Notes under the pieces: generated by a model
Told to the model about the DNA's origin: nothing
What the model saw: only the letters and a program-made list of their open reading frames with translations
Databases searched by the model: none
Assembly: GCA_017303735.1 (NCBI GenBank)
Contig: JAFLCF010000064.1
Location: 1 to 21,193, forward strand
Length of the DNA: 21,193 nt
Origin: Anaerolineae bacterium
GTDB taxonomy: Bacteria > Chloroflexota > Anaerolineae > Anaerolineales > Villigracilaceae
Reading direction: 5' to 3'
In this document: piece by piece, positions 8,572 through 16,524 of the stretch
Numbering within the stretch: position 1 is the first letter of the stretch
How the letters are laid out: every line of letters starts with the position of its first letter
Position numbers and translations under genes: made by a program

Positions 8572-8600
8572 ATTCTGACATGAATCCCCCAGAGAGTCAA
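8572..8600 (-). promoter_or_regulatory. Sigma70-like promoter of the regulator/wbp/ABC-exporter operon
   Basis: On the minus strand TTGACT (8600-8595) and CAGAAT (8577-8572) are separated by exactly 17 bases, matching five of six and four of six consensus positions. Initiation would fall near 8565, giving a leader of only about 15 bases before the regulator ATG at 8550, which has no ribosome-binding site. This sits in the largest gap of the locus. Assignment is from sequence alone. Confidence 0.55.
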
Positions 8601-8634
8601 GCCGATTCCCAGCCGAGAATCCCTACGATTCCCC
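8582..8634. promoter_or_regulatory. Four GATTCCC/GAATCCC boxes at the promoter, possible operator array
   Basis: The 106-base gap between the regulator and the GT4 gene holds four near-identical boxes on the plus strand: GAATCCCCC (8582-8590), GATTCCC (8604-8610), GAATCCC (8617-8623) and GATTCCCC (8627-8634). The first falls in the spacer between -35 and -10, and the others lie upstream of -35. Start-to-start spacings are 22, 13 and 10 bases. Such an array at the promoter of a MarR-like gene suggests binding sites for the regulator (autoregulation), but chance repetition is not excluded. Confidence 0.35.
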
Positions 8635-8642
8635 TACTAACA

Positions 8643-8675
8643 AGGTGACAGTCACCTTAAAGGTGACTGTCACCT
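8643..8675. repeat. Perfect 16-base inverted repeat, GGTGACAGT family, copy 1
   Basis: The arms AGGTGACAGTCACCTT (8643-8658) and its exact complement (8660-8675) are separated by a single A. Each arm is itself a palindrome around a central base (AGGTGAC-A-GTCACCT), so it could fold as one long or two small hairpins. It covers the last codons and stop of the GT4 gene. There is no T-run on either side, so a classical terminator is unlikely. The outer ten bases are shared with the copy at 15488-15513, which suggests a dispersed palindromic element of REP type. Confidence 0.85.
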
Positions 8676-9796
8676 ATTGCCTTTTGCATAATCCCCTCGT
8701 ACTGATCCACGATCTTCTCGATATCAAAATCCTTCGCCTTTGACAGGCTGGCACGCCGGAATTTCAAGAGCTGCTCATGATCTGAGATCAATTCCCGCAG
8801 GGCGGATGAAAACCCCGCCTCATCCTGAATCTCGACCAGATAGCCATTTCGAGCTGGTTCCACCAAATCGAGGAATCCACCTATTTTGCTGGCGACGATG
8901 GCGAGTCCTTTCACCAGTGCATCCACACCGACAACGGGCAGACCTTCTGAAAGCGAAGGCATGAACAAAATATCGCTGCGTGAAAACTCGTTCAGCACAT
9001 CTGCAGGTGTGACCCAACCCGTGAGATGAAAGCGGCTTTGCATACCGTACTTTTCGATCTCTGCCTTCACTTCATCGAACAGCGGACCATCCCCCAGCAT
9101 CGAACAGGTCCAATCGAGATCTTTGAGCGCGGATAAAACGCGGACAATTGCCAACGGATTCTTTTGTGAAACAAAACGCCCGGCAAAGACAATGCGCGGA
9201 GGCTGACTCACTTCGATATGTTCGGTGACCAAATGGATAAAATCTGCGCCATTGGGAATGACGCGAATATCCACAAGGTATTGATCCAACGCCAGTTGAC
9301 GAGTGAACTCGCTCACCGCCACTACTTGCTTGGCGCGCCTCCAGATCGGTTTGGTAAATGGTTTAAGCCAACGAAACCATTGGGCAGTTTTCTCAGGCAC
9401 GCCGCCGGGCACATCGCCAAGATGAGCCGTCAAAATATAGGGCACACCGGTCAACAAAGACAAGGCAAGAGCAAGTGCGCCTGCTGGAACAGCAAAATGA
9501 GTATGAATGATATCGGGGCGTAAATTTCTGATCAGCGCCAGCCCAGCCCACAGTCCGGCGAGATCGAAAGCAAGCATGGTTTGAAAACTGGCAACAAATG
9601 CCTCAGTCCGCCTGGAAGGAATCCGCACGAGCCGAATCCCATCCTGCATTTCATCACGAGACAAACCATCCATGTGCGCGGTCAACACGGTCACATCGTG
9701 CCCGCGCTCCGCAAGCTCAAGGCAGATATCGTATGCGGCACGTCCACCGCCGCCGCCAATGGGAGGGAATTCATGAATGATCGTCAGGATGCGCAT
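8657..9796 (-). CDS. GT4-family (GT-B fold) glycosyltransferase
   Basis: A retaining glycosyltransferase of 379 residues. The N-terminal half opens with ILTIIHEFPPIGGGGGRAAY (3-22), the acceptor-side glycine loop, and has HTHFAVPAG (98-106). The donor half has FAGRFVSQKNP (204-214), LGDGP (234-238) and the motif SEGLPVVGVDAL (283-294). In the usual E-x7-E motif the second glutamate is here D292, a conservative change. Probably cytoplasmic, transferring a sugar from a nucleotide donor to the growing chain or a lipid carrier. The ATG at 9796 lies one base after the stop of the preceding membrane-protein gene with GGA upstream; extension to an in-frame codon at 9856 would overlap that gene. The final residues GDSHL and the stop are encoded by the palindromic repeat, so the native C-terminus was probably replaced. 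Confidence 0.88.
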   Translation of the reverse strand: MRILTIIHEFPPIGGGGGRAAYDICLELAERGHDVTVLTAHMDGLSRDEMQDGIRLVRIPSRRTEAFVASFQTMLAFDLAGLWAGLALIRNLRPDIIHTHFAVPAGALALALSLLTGVPYILTAHLGDVPGGVPEKTAQWFRWLKPFTKPIWRRAKQVVAVSEFTRQLALDQYLVDIRVIPNGADFIHLVTEHIEVSQPPRIVFAGRFVSQKNPLAIVRVLSALKDLDWTCSMLGDGPLFDEVKAEIEKYGMQSRFHLTGWVTPADVLNEFSRSDILFMPSLSEGLPVVGVDALVKGLAIVASKIGGFLDLVEPARNGYLVEIQDEAGFSSALRELISDHEQLLKFRRASLSKAKDFDIEKIVDQYEGIMQKAIGDSHL

Positions 9797-9797
9797 G

Positions 9798-11756
9798 CTA
9801 TTCCGCGAAGGGGTCTTTACATTCAACTTGCTTCGGGCGCGGCTCGAACACTTCAATATTATTTGAGGTCAGCACAACCACAGGTTTGTAATTACACAAC
9901 AGAGGGGCACCCACAAAACGCACCCAGGCTACATTTTCTTCCACGAACGCACCTTCTTTTTGCTGCGTAAATTTTTGGTCTTCTGCAATGATGAGAGTAA
10001 AACGACGGTCTTGCAAATCGGCATAAAATTTTTCAAGATACGGGCGATTACGAGACATCGCCATCTCCATCAATTCGCTTTGTTCATAGTCAGGCACAAG
10101 CGTCATGCCGTGAATGTAATCAAACGTAATAAGCTGACGTTCAGTAACAAACAAAATCTCGCCGCCATTCGCAAGCGTTTCCTGTAAAAGTTGAATATCT
10201 TTTTCGGCAATGGCTTTATCGAAGCTCGGATAAAAGCCAATGTGCCGGATCGCAAACCCAAGCGGAATCAGCAACCCAGCTGCTACCACACTCCAAGCGA
10301 CTCTGCCCACCATCGGCTGCGCTTCAGACTCCGCCAAAACTGTTCCTGACCAGAAAGCCACAGCCAACACTGAGAGCATTACTAAATACGCGTCCATGTT
10401 GTGCAAGTCACCGCCGCCGCCGATCTTGGTGCTGACAACCGCCCCGCCCACAAATAACACTGCCAGCATCGCTGCCAACGCCAGCCAACGTAATGGATGG
10501 ATCGCCCTCGCCCTTGTTCGCGCAATTTGATAAAGCCCTACGAACAACGGCATAGATACCAACAAGATTCCCGGAAGGATGCCCATGGGAAACGTCTCAT
10601 TTGGCAGCAGGCGGCTCCAGATCAACTCAGATGTGAAACTGGACCCAAAGGCTGCCACATCGGCGTTGCCAGAAATTTGAATATAAACGAATTGAGAGAC
10701 AAGCGCGGCGACAAGTCCGCTGACACCCCAGACGAAGGGTGTAAGCCAATATTTCCAACCTTTGTTGTTTAGAGGCATTTGAAGAATGTAAATCGCAATC
10801 GCCAGCATCGCTGGGACCGGGAACCAATTCACGCGGCTGATGCCCGCCCATAACGAAGCGAGAATGACAAAGGTCAACGAACGCCCAGGGTTCTTAACCG
10901 AAACACCCGCCAGAATCAAAATGACCATCACATGCAGGTGATAGTAGACTGCGCCTTGCAAGAAAAATAAAAATGCCCAAGCCGTTATGAAAATTTTCAT
11001 CCAGCCGTTGACCCGTGCAAAACGAGCAAGGCTGAAGGATGCACCCAATGTCAAGCCGAACCATAACAACGCCTGCCAGAAGCGATGGAACCAGAACGGC
11101 AAGCCGTCCGCGAGGAAAGGGATCGAGAGAAGCAGATACCGCGACGGGTGCAGGAAAGGAAGCGGGAGTTTCATCCCATATAACGATTCGGAGAAGAACA
11201 TCGAGGCGTAGTAGTGGCGTCCTGCCTCTGAATAGCCCATCGAAAATGGGTTGGCAGAAGTGATCGCAAAAATACCGTATGTTTGGTAAATAAACCCCTG
11301 TGCCAGCAAGACAACCGTAAAGGCAATATGCCAATCAAGTTTTCGCAGTGACTTCAAGCCAATGGTCTGCGCCAGGCTCGCCCAGAGAAATACCCACAGA
11401 ATCGGCATCACTTGCGGCAGTATGCCGCCGAAAACGTAGAGACGAATGAGCCAAACTGAAATAAAGCCGAGAATGATAAGTAATGAGTAAAAAGTGATGC
11501 GTAAAAAATTCAGCGGGAGAGATGTGAGTTCGTCCAGTTTCGTTGAGATGCGATTCAAAAATATGGAAAAGGAAAGCCACAAACTGAAGATGGCAGTCAA
11601 TCCAAAGAGACCCACCAAGCCGATCCACTTTGAACGCAGGAGTGCGATCTCCAATTCATTCGTTCGTTGAACGGTTTGGAAAATCGCCAAAACGCTGACC
11701 ACCGTCAGCGCCCATAGCCAGACTTGCAGGAATTTTTTTGTGGAAACGGTTTCCAT
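9798..11756 (-). CDS. Polytopic membrane protein, GT-C-glycosyltransferase-like, with C-terminal soluble domain
   Basis: A 652-residue protein with roughly eleven to thirteen hydrophobic segments between residues 10 and about 510, then a soluble C-terminal part of about 135 residues (EILFVTERQLITF ... TLIIAEDQ ...) of alternating strands and helices. The loop YSEAGRHYYASMFFSESLYG (175-194) is acidic and aromatic like the first outside loop of GT-C transferases, but the clear Asp-Glu pair of GT39 is absent, so the assignment is weak. By position it could transfer a lipid-linked sugar at the outer membrane face, or have a structural or unknown role. It begins 26 bases after the AglD-like gene and ends one base before the GT4 gene, inside the same operon. 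ATG at 11756 has no clear ribosome-binding site. Confidence 0.65.
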   Translation of the reverse strand: METVSTKKFLQVWLWALTVVSVLAIFQTVQRTNELEIALLRSKWIGLVGLFGLTAIFSLWLSFSIFLNRISTKLDELTSLPLNFLRITFYSLLIILGFISVWLIRLYVFGGILPQVMPILWVFLWASLAQTIGLKSLRKLDWHIAFTVVLLAQGFIYQTYGIFAITSANPFSMGYSEAGRHYYASMFFSESLYGMKLPLPFLHPSRYLLLSIPFLADGLPFWFHRFWQALLWFGLTLGASFSLARFARVNGWMKIFITAWAFLFFLQGAVYYHLHVMVILILAGVSVKNPGRSLTFVILASLWAGISRVNWFPVPAMLAIAIYILQMPLNNKGWKYWLTPFVWGVSGLVAALVSQFVYIQISGNADVAAFGSSFTSELIWSRLLPNETFPMGILPGILLVSMPLFVGLYQIARTRARAIHPLRWLALAAMLAVLFVGGAVVSTKIGGGGDLHNMDAYLVMLSVLAVAFWSGTVLAESEAQPMVGRVAWSVVAAGLLIPLGFAIRHIGFYPSFDKAIAEKDIQLLQETLANGGEILFVTERQLITFDYIHGMTLVPDYEQSELMEMAMSRNRPYLEKFYADLQDRRFTLIIAEDQKFTQQKEGAFVEENVAWVRFVGAPLLCNYKPVVVLTSNNIEVFEPRPKQVECKDPFAE

Positions 11757-11764
11757 GTTTCAAG

Positions 11765-11782
11765 TGCAAAATGAATTTTGCA
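11765..11782. repeat. Perfect 8-base inverted repeat filling an intercistronic gap
   Basis: TGCAAAAT (11765-11772) and ATTTTGCA (11775-11782) are exact complements with a two-base centre. They sit directly after the stop of the flippase-like gene, in the 26-base gap before the next ATG. It could be a protein-binding site or a weak hairpin; no T-run follows on the minus strand. Confidence 0.4.
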
Positions 11783-12673
11783 TTACTCCTTATTCATTGC
11801 CGCCAGAATGGATGGCAGGAAGAATGCTCCCGGCAAACTGGTGAGGATGAATAACAAACGAGTGAGCAAGGCGATTGTGGCGCTTTCTGAAGAGGTCAAC
11901 CCGCCCAATTGAATGAGCAGGAAGGTCATCGAAAGTTCCTGCACGCCCAACCCGTTGATCGAGATCGGAATAAGAGTGACGAAATAGGTCAGGGTATACA
12001 TTCCAGCGACAAGCCAGAATGAAACGTGATGGTCGATGCCTTGCAGTAAAAGATAAATTGCAAGATAAATAAATACCTGATTCCCCAATGTAAATAAGAG
12101 CGAGCCAAATAAGGTCATTGGCTGTTTCAGCCATATGGAAAGCGACGCAAAGGTACGTTTGACAAAGTCGATCCCTTTTTGGAAGATCGCAGTAAGAGCA
12201 ATGGATTGTGACGCGCCGCTTCCCAGTGCAAAAGCGGGGATCAACCCCAAAGGCAGAGCCAATGCCATGCCTGCCATTCCGATCAACCGGTCTGCCACGA
12301 GCGAAGCAAAACAGACAGCACGGTCATAGCCCAATTGCATTGCACCGCCCAGGCGCACAACATCCCCACCGATGGTAGTCGGTAAAAAGTTCGATGAAAA
12401 ATTTCCGGTGAAGGTCAACATGGTAGCACGCATGAATGTCACCTGAACCCCTGCAGACCTCAACAAAATATACCAGCGCGCCACTGCGAATAAACGCGAA
12501 GTTAAAAGCGCAATGATCGCGAGCAAAAAGTATCCAAGATCAACGCGCCGCAACGCAGAGAATAATTCGCCGTCCCCTTCTTCCTGGATCAAGACCAACA
12601 GCAAGACCAGCGCCAATACGCTGCCAAATCCGCGGATCGCCATCTGGCGGTTTTCACGCAGCCACTTAATCAT
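11783..12673 (-). CDS. Lysylphosphatidylglycerol-synthase transmembrane-region / AglD-type membrane protein
   Basis: A 296-residue integral membrane protein with about eight hydrophobic segments and the hallmark of the LPG_synthase_TM/UPF0104 family: NFSSNFLPTTIGGDVVRLGG (about 90-109) followed by SLVADRLIGM. Unlike MprF it has no cytoplasmic aminoacyl-transferase domain. Stand-alone members such as AglD occur beside dolichyl- or polyprenyl-phosphate sugar synthases and are thought to move or present lipid-linked sugars; the exact activity is not settled. It overlaps the preceding GT2 gene by eight bases, which suits a joint role: the GT2 makes polyprenyl-P-sugar, and this protein passes it across the membrane for the GT-C enzymes (inference). 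Confidence 0.85.
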   Translation of the reverse strand: MIKWLRENRQMAIRGFGSVLALVLLLVLIQEEGDGELFSALRRVDLGYFLLAIIALLTSRLFAVARWYILLRSAGVQVTFMRATMLTFTGNFSSNFLPTTIGGDVVRLGGAMQLGYDRAVCFASLVADRLIGMAGMALALPLGLIPAFALGSGASQSIALTAIFQKGIDFVKRTFASLSIWLKQPMTLFGSLLFTLGNQVFIYLAIYLLLQGIDHHVSFWLVAGMYTLTYFVTLIPISINGLGVQELSMTFLLIQLGGLTSSESATIALLTRLLFILTSLPGAFFLPSILAAMNKE

Positions 12674-13622
12674 CTTCTTTAAGATTTATCTTTGTCCGCA
12701 CGACGTATGTCGGCTTGCGTTGAGATTCATGATAGGTGCGCACCAACAGTTCCGCGATCAAGCCCATTAGCATAGATTGAAAGCCAAGAATAAAGAACAT
12801 CACACTGGTCTGAAAGAGCGGCGAACCCGTTACACCCACAAGGAAGAAGATACGTCGAAAGAATAGATATGCCATGATCAAAGCGCTGATGATCATCAAC
12901 CCGCCGCCCGCACCGCCGAAAAGATAAATGGGCTTGGATGCAAAACTGACCAGGAACTTGACCGTGAACAGGTCGAGGATGACTTTCGCGGTTCTTTCCA
13001 GCCCGTACTTGGTCTTGCCAAACCTGCGGGGGTGGTGGTTGACGACGACTTCAGTAATGTGTGCCCCAACCGAGTTGGCAAAGACAGGAATGAATCGATG
13101 CATCTCACCATACAAGCGGAAGCCTTCCAACACAGGGCGGCGATACGCTTTGAGCGTGCAACCATAATCATGAAGCTGCACTCCAGTGACATACGAGATC
13201 AGCCGGTTCGCCAGCATGGAAGGGAAATTGCGTGTGACAGCATTGTCCTTGCGGTTTTTTCGCCAGCCACTCACAAGGTCGTAGCCTTCATCTAGTTTGC
13301 TCAACAACAAGGGGATATCCGCCGGGTCGTTTTGCATATCGGCATCGAGCAGCACGATGATATCGCCCTGCGAATAATCGATCCCAGCGGCAATGGCAGC
13401 GGTCTGCCCAAAGTTGCGGCGAAAGGAGACAACCCTCACGTGTTCGGGGTCTTTCTGAGCGTATGGTTCCAACACAGAGAGGCTCTTGTCCCGACTGCCG
13501 TCGTCTACAAAAATAGCTTCCCAGGTCTTATTGAGTGAAGACATCGTTTTATAGATCGCCTCAAAAAGCATGGGGAGGTTATCCTGTTCGTTATAAACAG
13601 GAATAATGAGAGAGATGTTCAT
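12666..13622 (-). CDS. GT2 polyprenyl-phosphate sugar synthase (DPM1/ArnC/GtrB-like)
   Basis: A 318-residue protein with a GT-A catalytic domain and two C-terminal membrane segments. ISLIIPVYNEQDNL (3-16), FVDDGSRDKS (38-47) and LLDADMQNDP (91-100) are the nucleotide- and metal-binding motifs of family 2. GEMHRFIP (172-179) is the region conserved in DPMS-type enzymes, and the segments around 231-256 and 268-295 anchor it. The known reaction moves glucose, mannose or another sugar from an NDP donor to undecaprenyl phosphate at the inner face. Which sugar cannot be read from the sequence. Its ATG overlaps the stop of the GT-C gene upstream (ATGA), and its own end overlaps the AglD-like gene, so the three are translationally coupled. 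It likely supplies the lipid-linked donor for the locus. Confidence 0.92.
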   Translation of the reverse strand: MNISLIIPVYNEQDNLPMLFEAIYKTMSSLNKTWEAIFVDDGSRDKSLSVLEPYAQKDPEHVRVVSFRRNFGQTAAIAAGIDYSQGDIIVLLDADMQNDPADIPLLLSKLDEGYDLVSGWRKNRKDNAVTRNFPSMLANRLISYVTGVQLHDYGCTLKAYRRPVLEGFRLYGEMHRFIPVFANSVGAHITEVVVNHHPRRFGKTKYGLERTAKVILDLFTVKFLVSFASKPIYLFGGAGGGLMIISALIMAYLFFRRIFFLVGVTGSPLFQTSVMFFILGFQSMLMGLIAELLVRTYHESQRKPTYVVRTKINLKEDD

Positions 13623-15478
13623 GGTAGTCTTTGAAATATCCTTAATTCTGCGCCTTCTTCACATGAAGGGGAGGCAGTAGGTTTGGCAAATTCCTGGAAT
13701 TCCTGCACAGTTAGAAACTCTTTCCAGTTGTTGTAACGCTTTGCTTCTATGATGAAAATATCGGCTTCAGCTCGCCAGCGTGCATCCAGCTCGGCATTCC
13801 AATGGCTAAAATAGTACAGTTCATCAGGGTCGCCACCAATGTGGAAGGTATAGCCGTCATTGATCTGCGGCGGAAAAATGCGCGCCTGCGGCACATACAC
13901 CATCGGGGTATAGGCATTACCGCCATCCCAATATACCAGACTATCCGGCGGGATGATCGAAGCAAGATACACACCCAGCTCTTCATGATCGCGGATGATG
14001 TCTGTCTGGCAATCACGTCTACTTTCGCCGAGATGCAGAACGGGGGAGAGAATCAGCCCTGTGACGAGAAATGAGTTAGCGAGGACGAGTGTGTAATTGG
14101 TCTTCTGATTGCGCTTCCAAAGAAAAAATGCCAGCAGCAAAACGCCCAAACCGACGATAAAACCTAGCACGGAGCTGATCCAGCGCCGCACTTGTGGAAG
14201 TGACATATCCAAGCCTTGAGTCAACGCGTCAACGATGGCGATGAAGCCCAAGCCGCCAGAACGAAGTCGCGGCACGAGGGGCAAGTTGAGCAATCCATTG
14301 CCGACCCGTTCGAAGAGTGAGTAGCCGATGCCTGTGGCAAACACGATGACCACAAAGACTGTTAACATACGAACAACGCGATTTGGATTCTGATTCCAGG
14401 CATAGGTAAATGCTAAAACAAAGAAAAGAATCCCAAGCGGGTCGAAAAAGCCGAGGTAATTGGAAAAACAAAAAACGCAGGAGTAGCTTTCGTATTGACT
14501 CGCCAGAGACGCCCAGCCGTGCATTGCGGCGAGGATGAAATAATTCACAGCGAGGAAACAAGCCGCCCGCATGGCAGGAGCAGATTTCCAGTCTGAGAGG
14601 CGAGGCGGGAGAAGCATCAAGCCGAAGAGACTCCCGAGGAGCGGAATAAAGTGATAGCGGAATCCTTGAAAGAAAGCGTTGAGTCGATTCCAGAAATCGA
14701 TGTTCGGGTCCCAGATCGGAACGACCTCATCGGGCAAGCGGAAGGCATCCAAAAAGGGAGTTAGATCTTCAGGCAGCCATGGCGCCCAGATTGTCATGAC
14801 GCGGGGCCAGTAGTAGATGTGAAAAGCAAGGAAAGCGATTGAGCCTGCCGTGAATGACCAGACGCCTGCACGTTTGCCATGCTGCCAAAACACATAAAGA
14901 ATCAAAAAAGGTAAAAGCGGAGCCATGTTCTGGCGGGTAAAGACCGCCACTGCCGCAAGGACTGAAGCCAGCACGATCTGCCAGAGTGAACGTTTTTCAT
15001 CGAGGATGAGTACACAGATCCAAGCGAGCATGCAGGCGATGATGACTTCTGAAACTGCACGGGCATGCAATTTGATGATCATGGGGCTGAGCGCGAAAAC
15101 CCAAACGGTGAGAGCAGCCAGCCAATTGCCTGCCCAACGCCGAGCCGTGATCCAGACACCCAGCATGGTGAGCAAGCCCAGAAAAATGGAGAAGTATCTT
15201 CCAGTGCGTAAGCCCGCTCCAAAAATATATTCTGCAAAGCCAGGGATGAGAAATGCAAAAGGAGCTTTGTTGGTCAGTGGTCCATACGGCTCAAACGGCT
15301 TGTACACTCCATTAAGGTAAAACATGCCCTTGATAAGATACGAGCCTTCATCCAACCCGCTGACGGTGGTATGGGCATAAATGACCGCCTGGATTAAATA
15401 GAGAATCGCCCCCGCGCCTGCCAATGCGAACGGCAGCCAGGAGGGCAATCCCTTTTTGAACAATTTCGGAGAGATCAT
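13619..15478 (-). CDS. GT-C family membrane glycosyltransferase (GT39/ArnT-like)
   Basis: A polytopic protein of 619 residues. After the first membrane helix, the loop SGLDEGSYLIKG (40-51) has the Asp-Glu pair (D43, E44) typical of GT39/PMT_2 transferases that use polyprenyl-phosphate sugars, followed by about ten further helices. The last 110 or so residues (PPDSLVYWDGG ... ADIFIIEAKRYNNW ...) form a soluble, probably external, domain. Start choice is uncertain: ATG 15478 has no ribosome-binding site, while GTG 15505 has GAGG five bases upstream, both lying in the palindrome at 15488-15513; GTG 15511 is also in frame. The gene follows gmd and is coupled to the GT2 gene by an ATGA overlap, so the GT2 product is the likely donor. 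Acceptor (protein or lipid-linked glycan) unknown. Confidence 0.82.
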   Translation of the reverse strand: MISPKLFKKGLPSWLPFALAGAGAILYLIQAVIYAHTTVSGLDEGSYLIKGMFYLNGVYKPFEPYGPLTNKAPFAFLIPGFAEYIFGAGLRTGRYFSIFLGLLTMLGVWITARRWAGNWLAALTVWVFALSPMIIKLHARAVSEVIIACMLAWICVLILDEKRSLWQIVLASVLAAVAVFTRQNMAPLLPFLILYVFWQHGKRAGVWSFTAGSIAFLAFHIYYWPRVMTIWAPWLPEDLTPFLDAFRLPDEVVPIWDPNIDFWNRLNAFFQGFRYHFIPLLGSLFGLMLLPPRLSDWKSAPAMRAACFLAVNYFILAAMHGWASLASQYESYSCVFCFSNYLGFFDPLGILFFVLAFTYAWNQNPNRVVRMLTVFVVIVFATGIGYSLFERVGNGLLNLPLVPRLRSGGLGFIAIVDALTQGLDMSLPQVRRWISSVLGFIVGLGVLLLAFFLWKRNQKTNYTLVLANSFLVTGLILSPVLHLGESRRDCQTDIIRDHEELGVYLASIIPPDSLVYWDGGNAYTPMVYVPQARIFPPQINDGYTFHIGGDPDELYYFSHWNAELDARWRAEADIFIIEAKRYNNWKEFLTVQEFQEFAKPTASPSCEEGAELRIFQRLP

Positions 15479-15487
15479 AATTAAATC

Positions 15488-15513
15488 AGGTGACAGTGTG
15501 GTCACTGTCACCT
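15488..15513. repeat. GGTGACAGT-family inverted repeat, copy 2
   Basis: AGGTGACAGTG (15488-15498) pairs with CACTGTCACCT (15503-15513) around the loop TGGT. The outer ten bases equal those of the copy at 8643-8675, while the centre differs and is shorter. It fills most of the 41-base gap between the gmd stop and the ATG of the GT-C gene. On the minus strand it carries GAGGTGACAGTG, a Shine-Dalgarno-like sequence plus an in-frame GTG. Confidence 0.8.
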
Positions 15514-15519
15514 CATAGA

Positions 15520-16494
<975 letters not shown>

Positions 16495-16518
16495 TTAAAT
16501 TCAAAATTCAAACGCTGA

Positions 16519-16524
16519 ATTATA
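16519..16524 (-). promoter_or_regulatory. TATAAT -10 element upstream of gmd
   Basis: A perfect TATAAT on the minus strand overlaps the stop codon of the upstream membrane-protein gene, about 34 bases before the gmd ATG. Initiation near 16512 would leave a leader containing the AAGGAG site. No convincing -35 hexamer is seen at 16-18 bases, so activity is uncertain. Confidence 0.35.

Noticed and set aside
8582..8634. Repeated boxes as a small CRISPR array
   Set aside because: Units are only 7-9 bases with irregular spacing; no CRISPR repeat length or cas genes.
8643..8675. Palindrome as a rho-independent terminator
   Set aside because: The stem is strong but no T-run follows on either strand, and the same outer arms recur at 15488 inside an operon junction.
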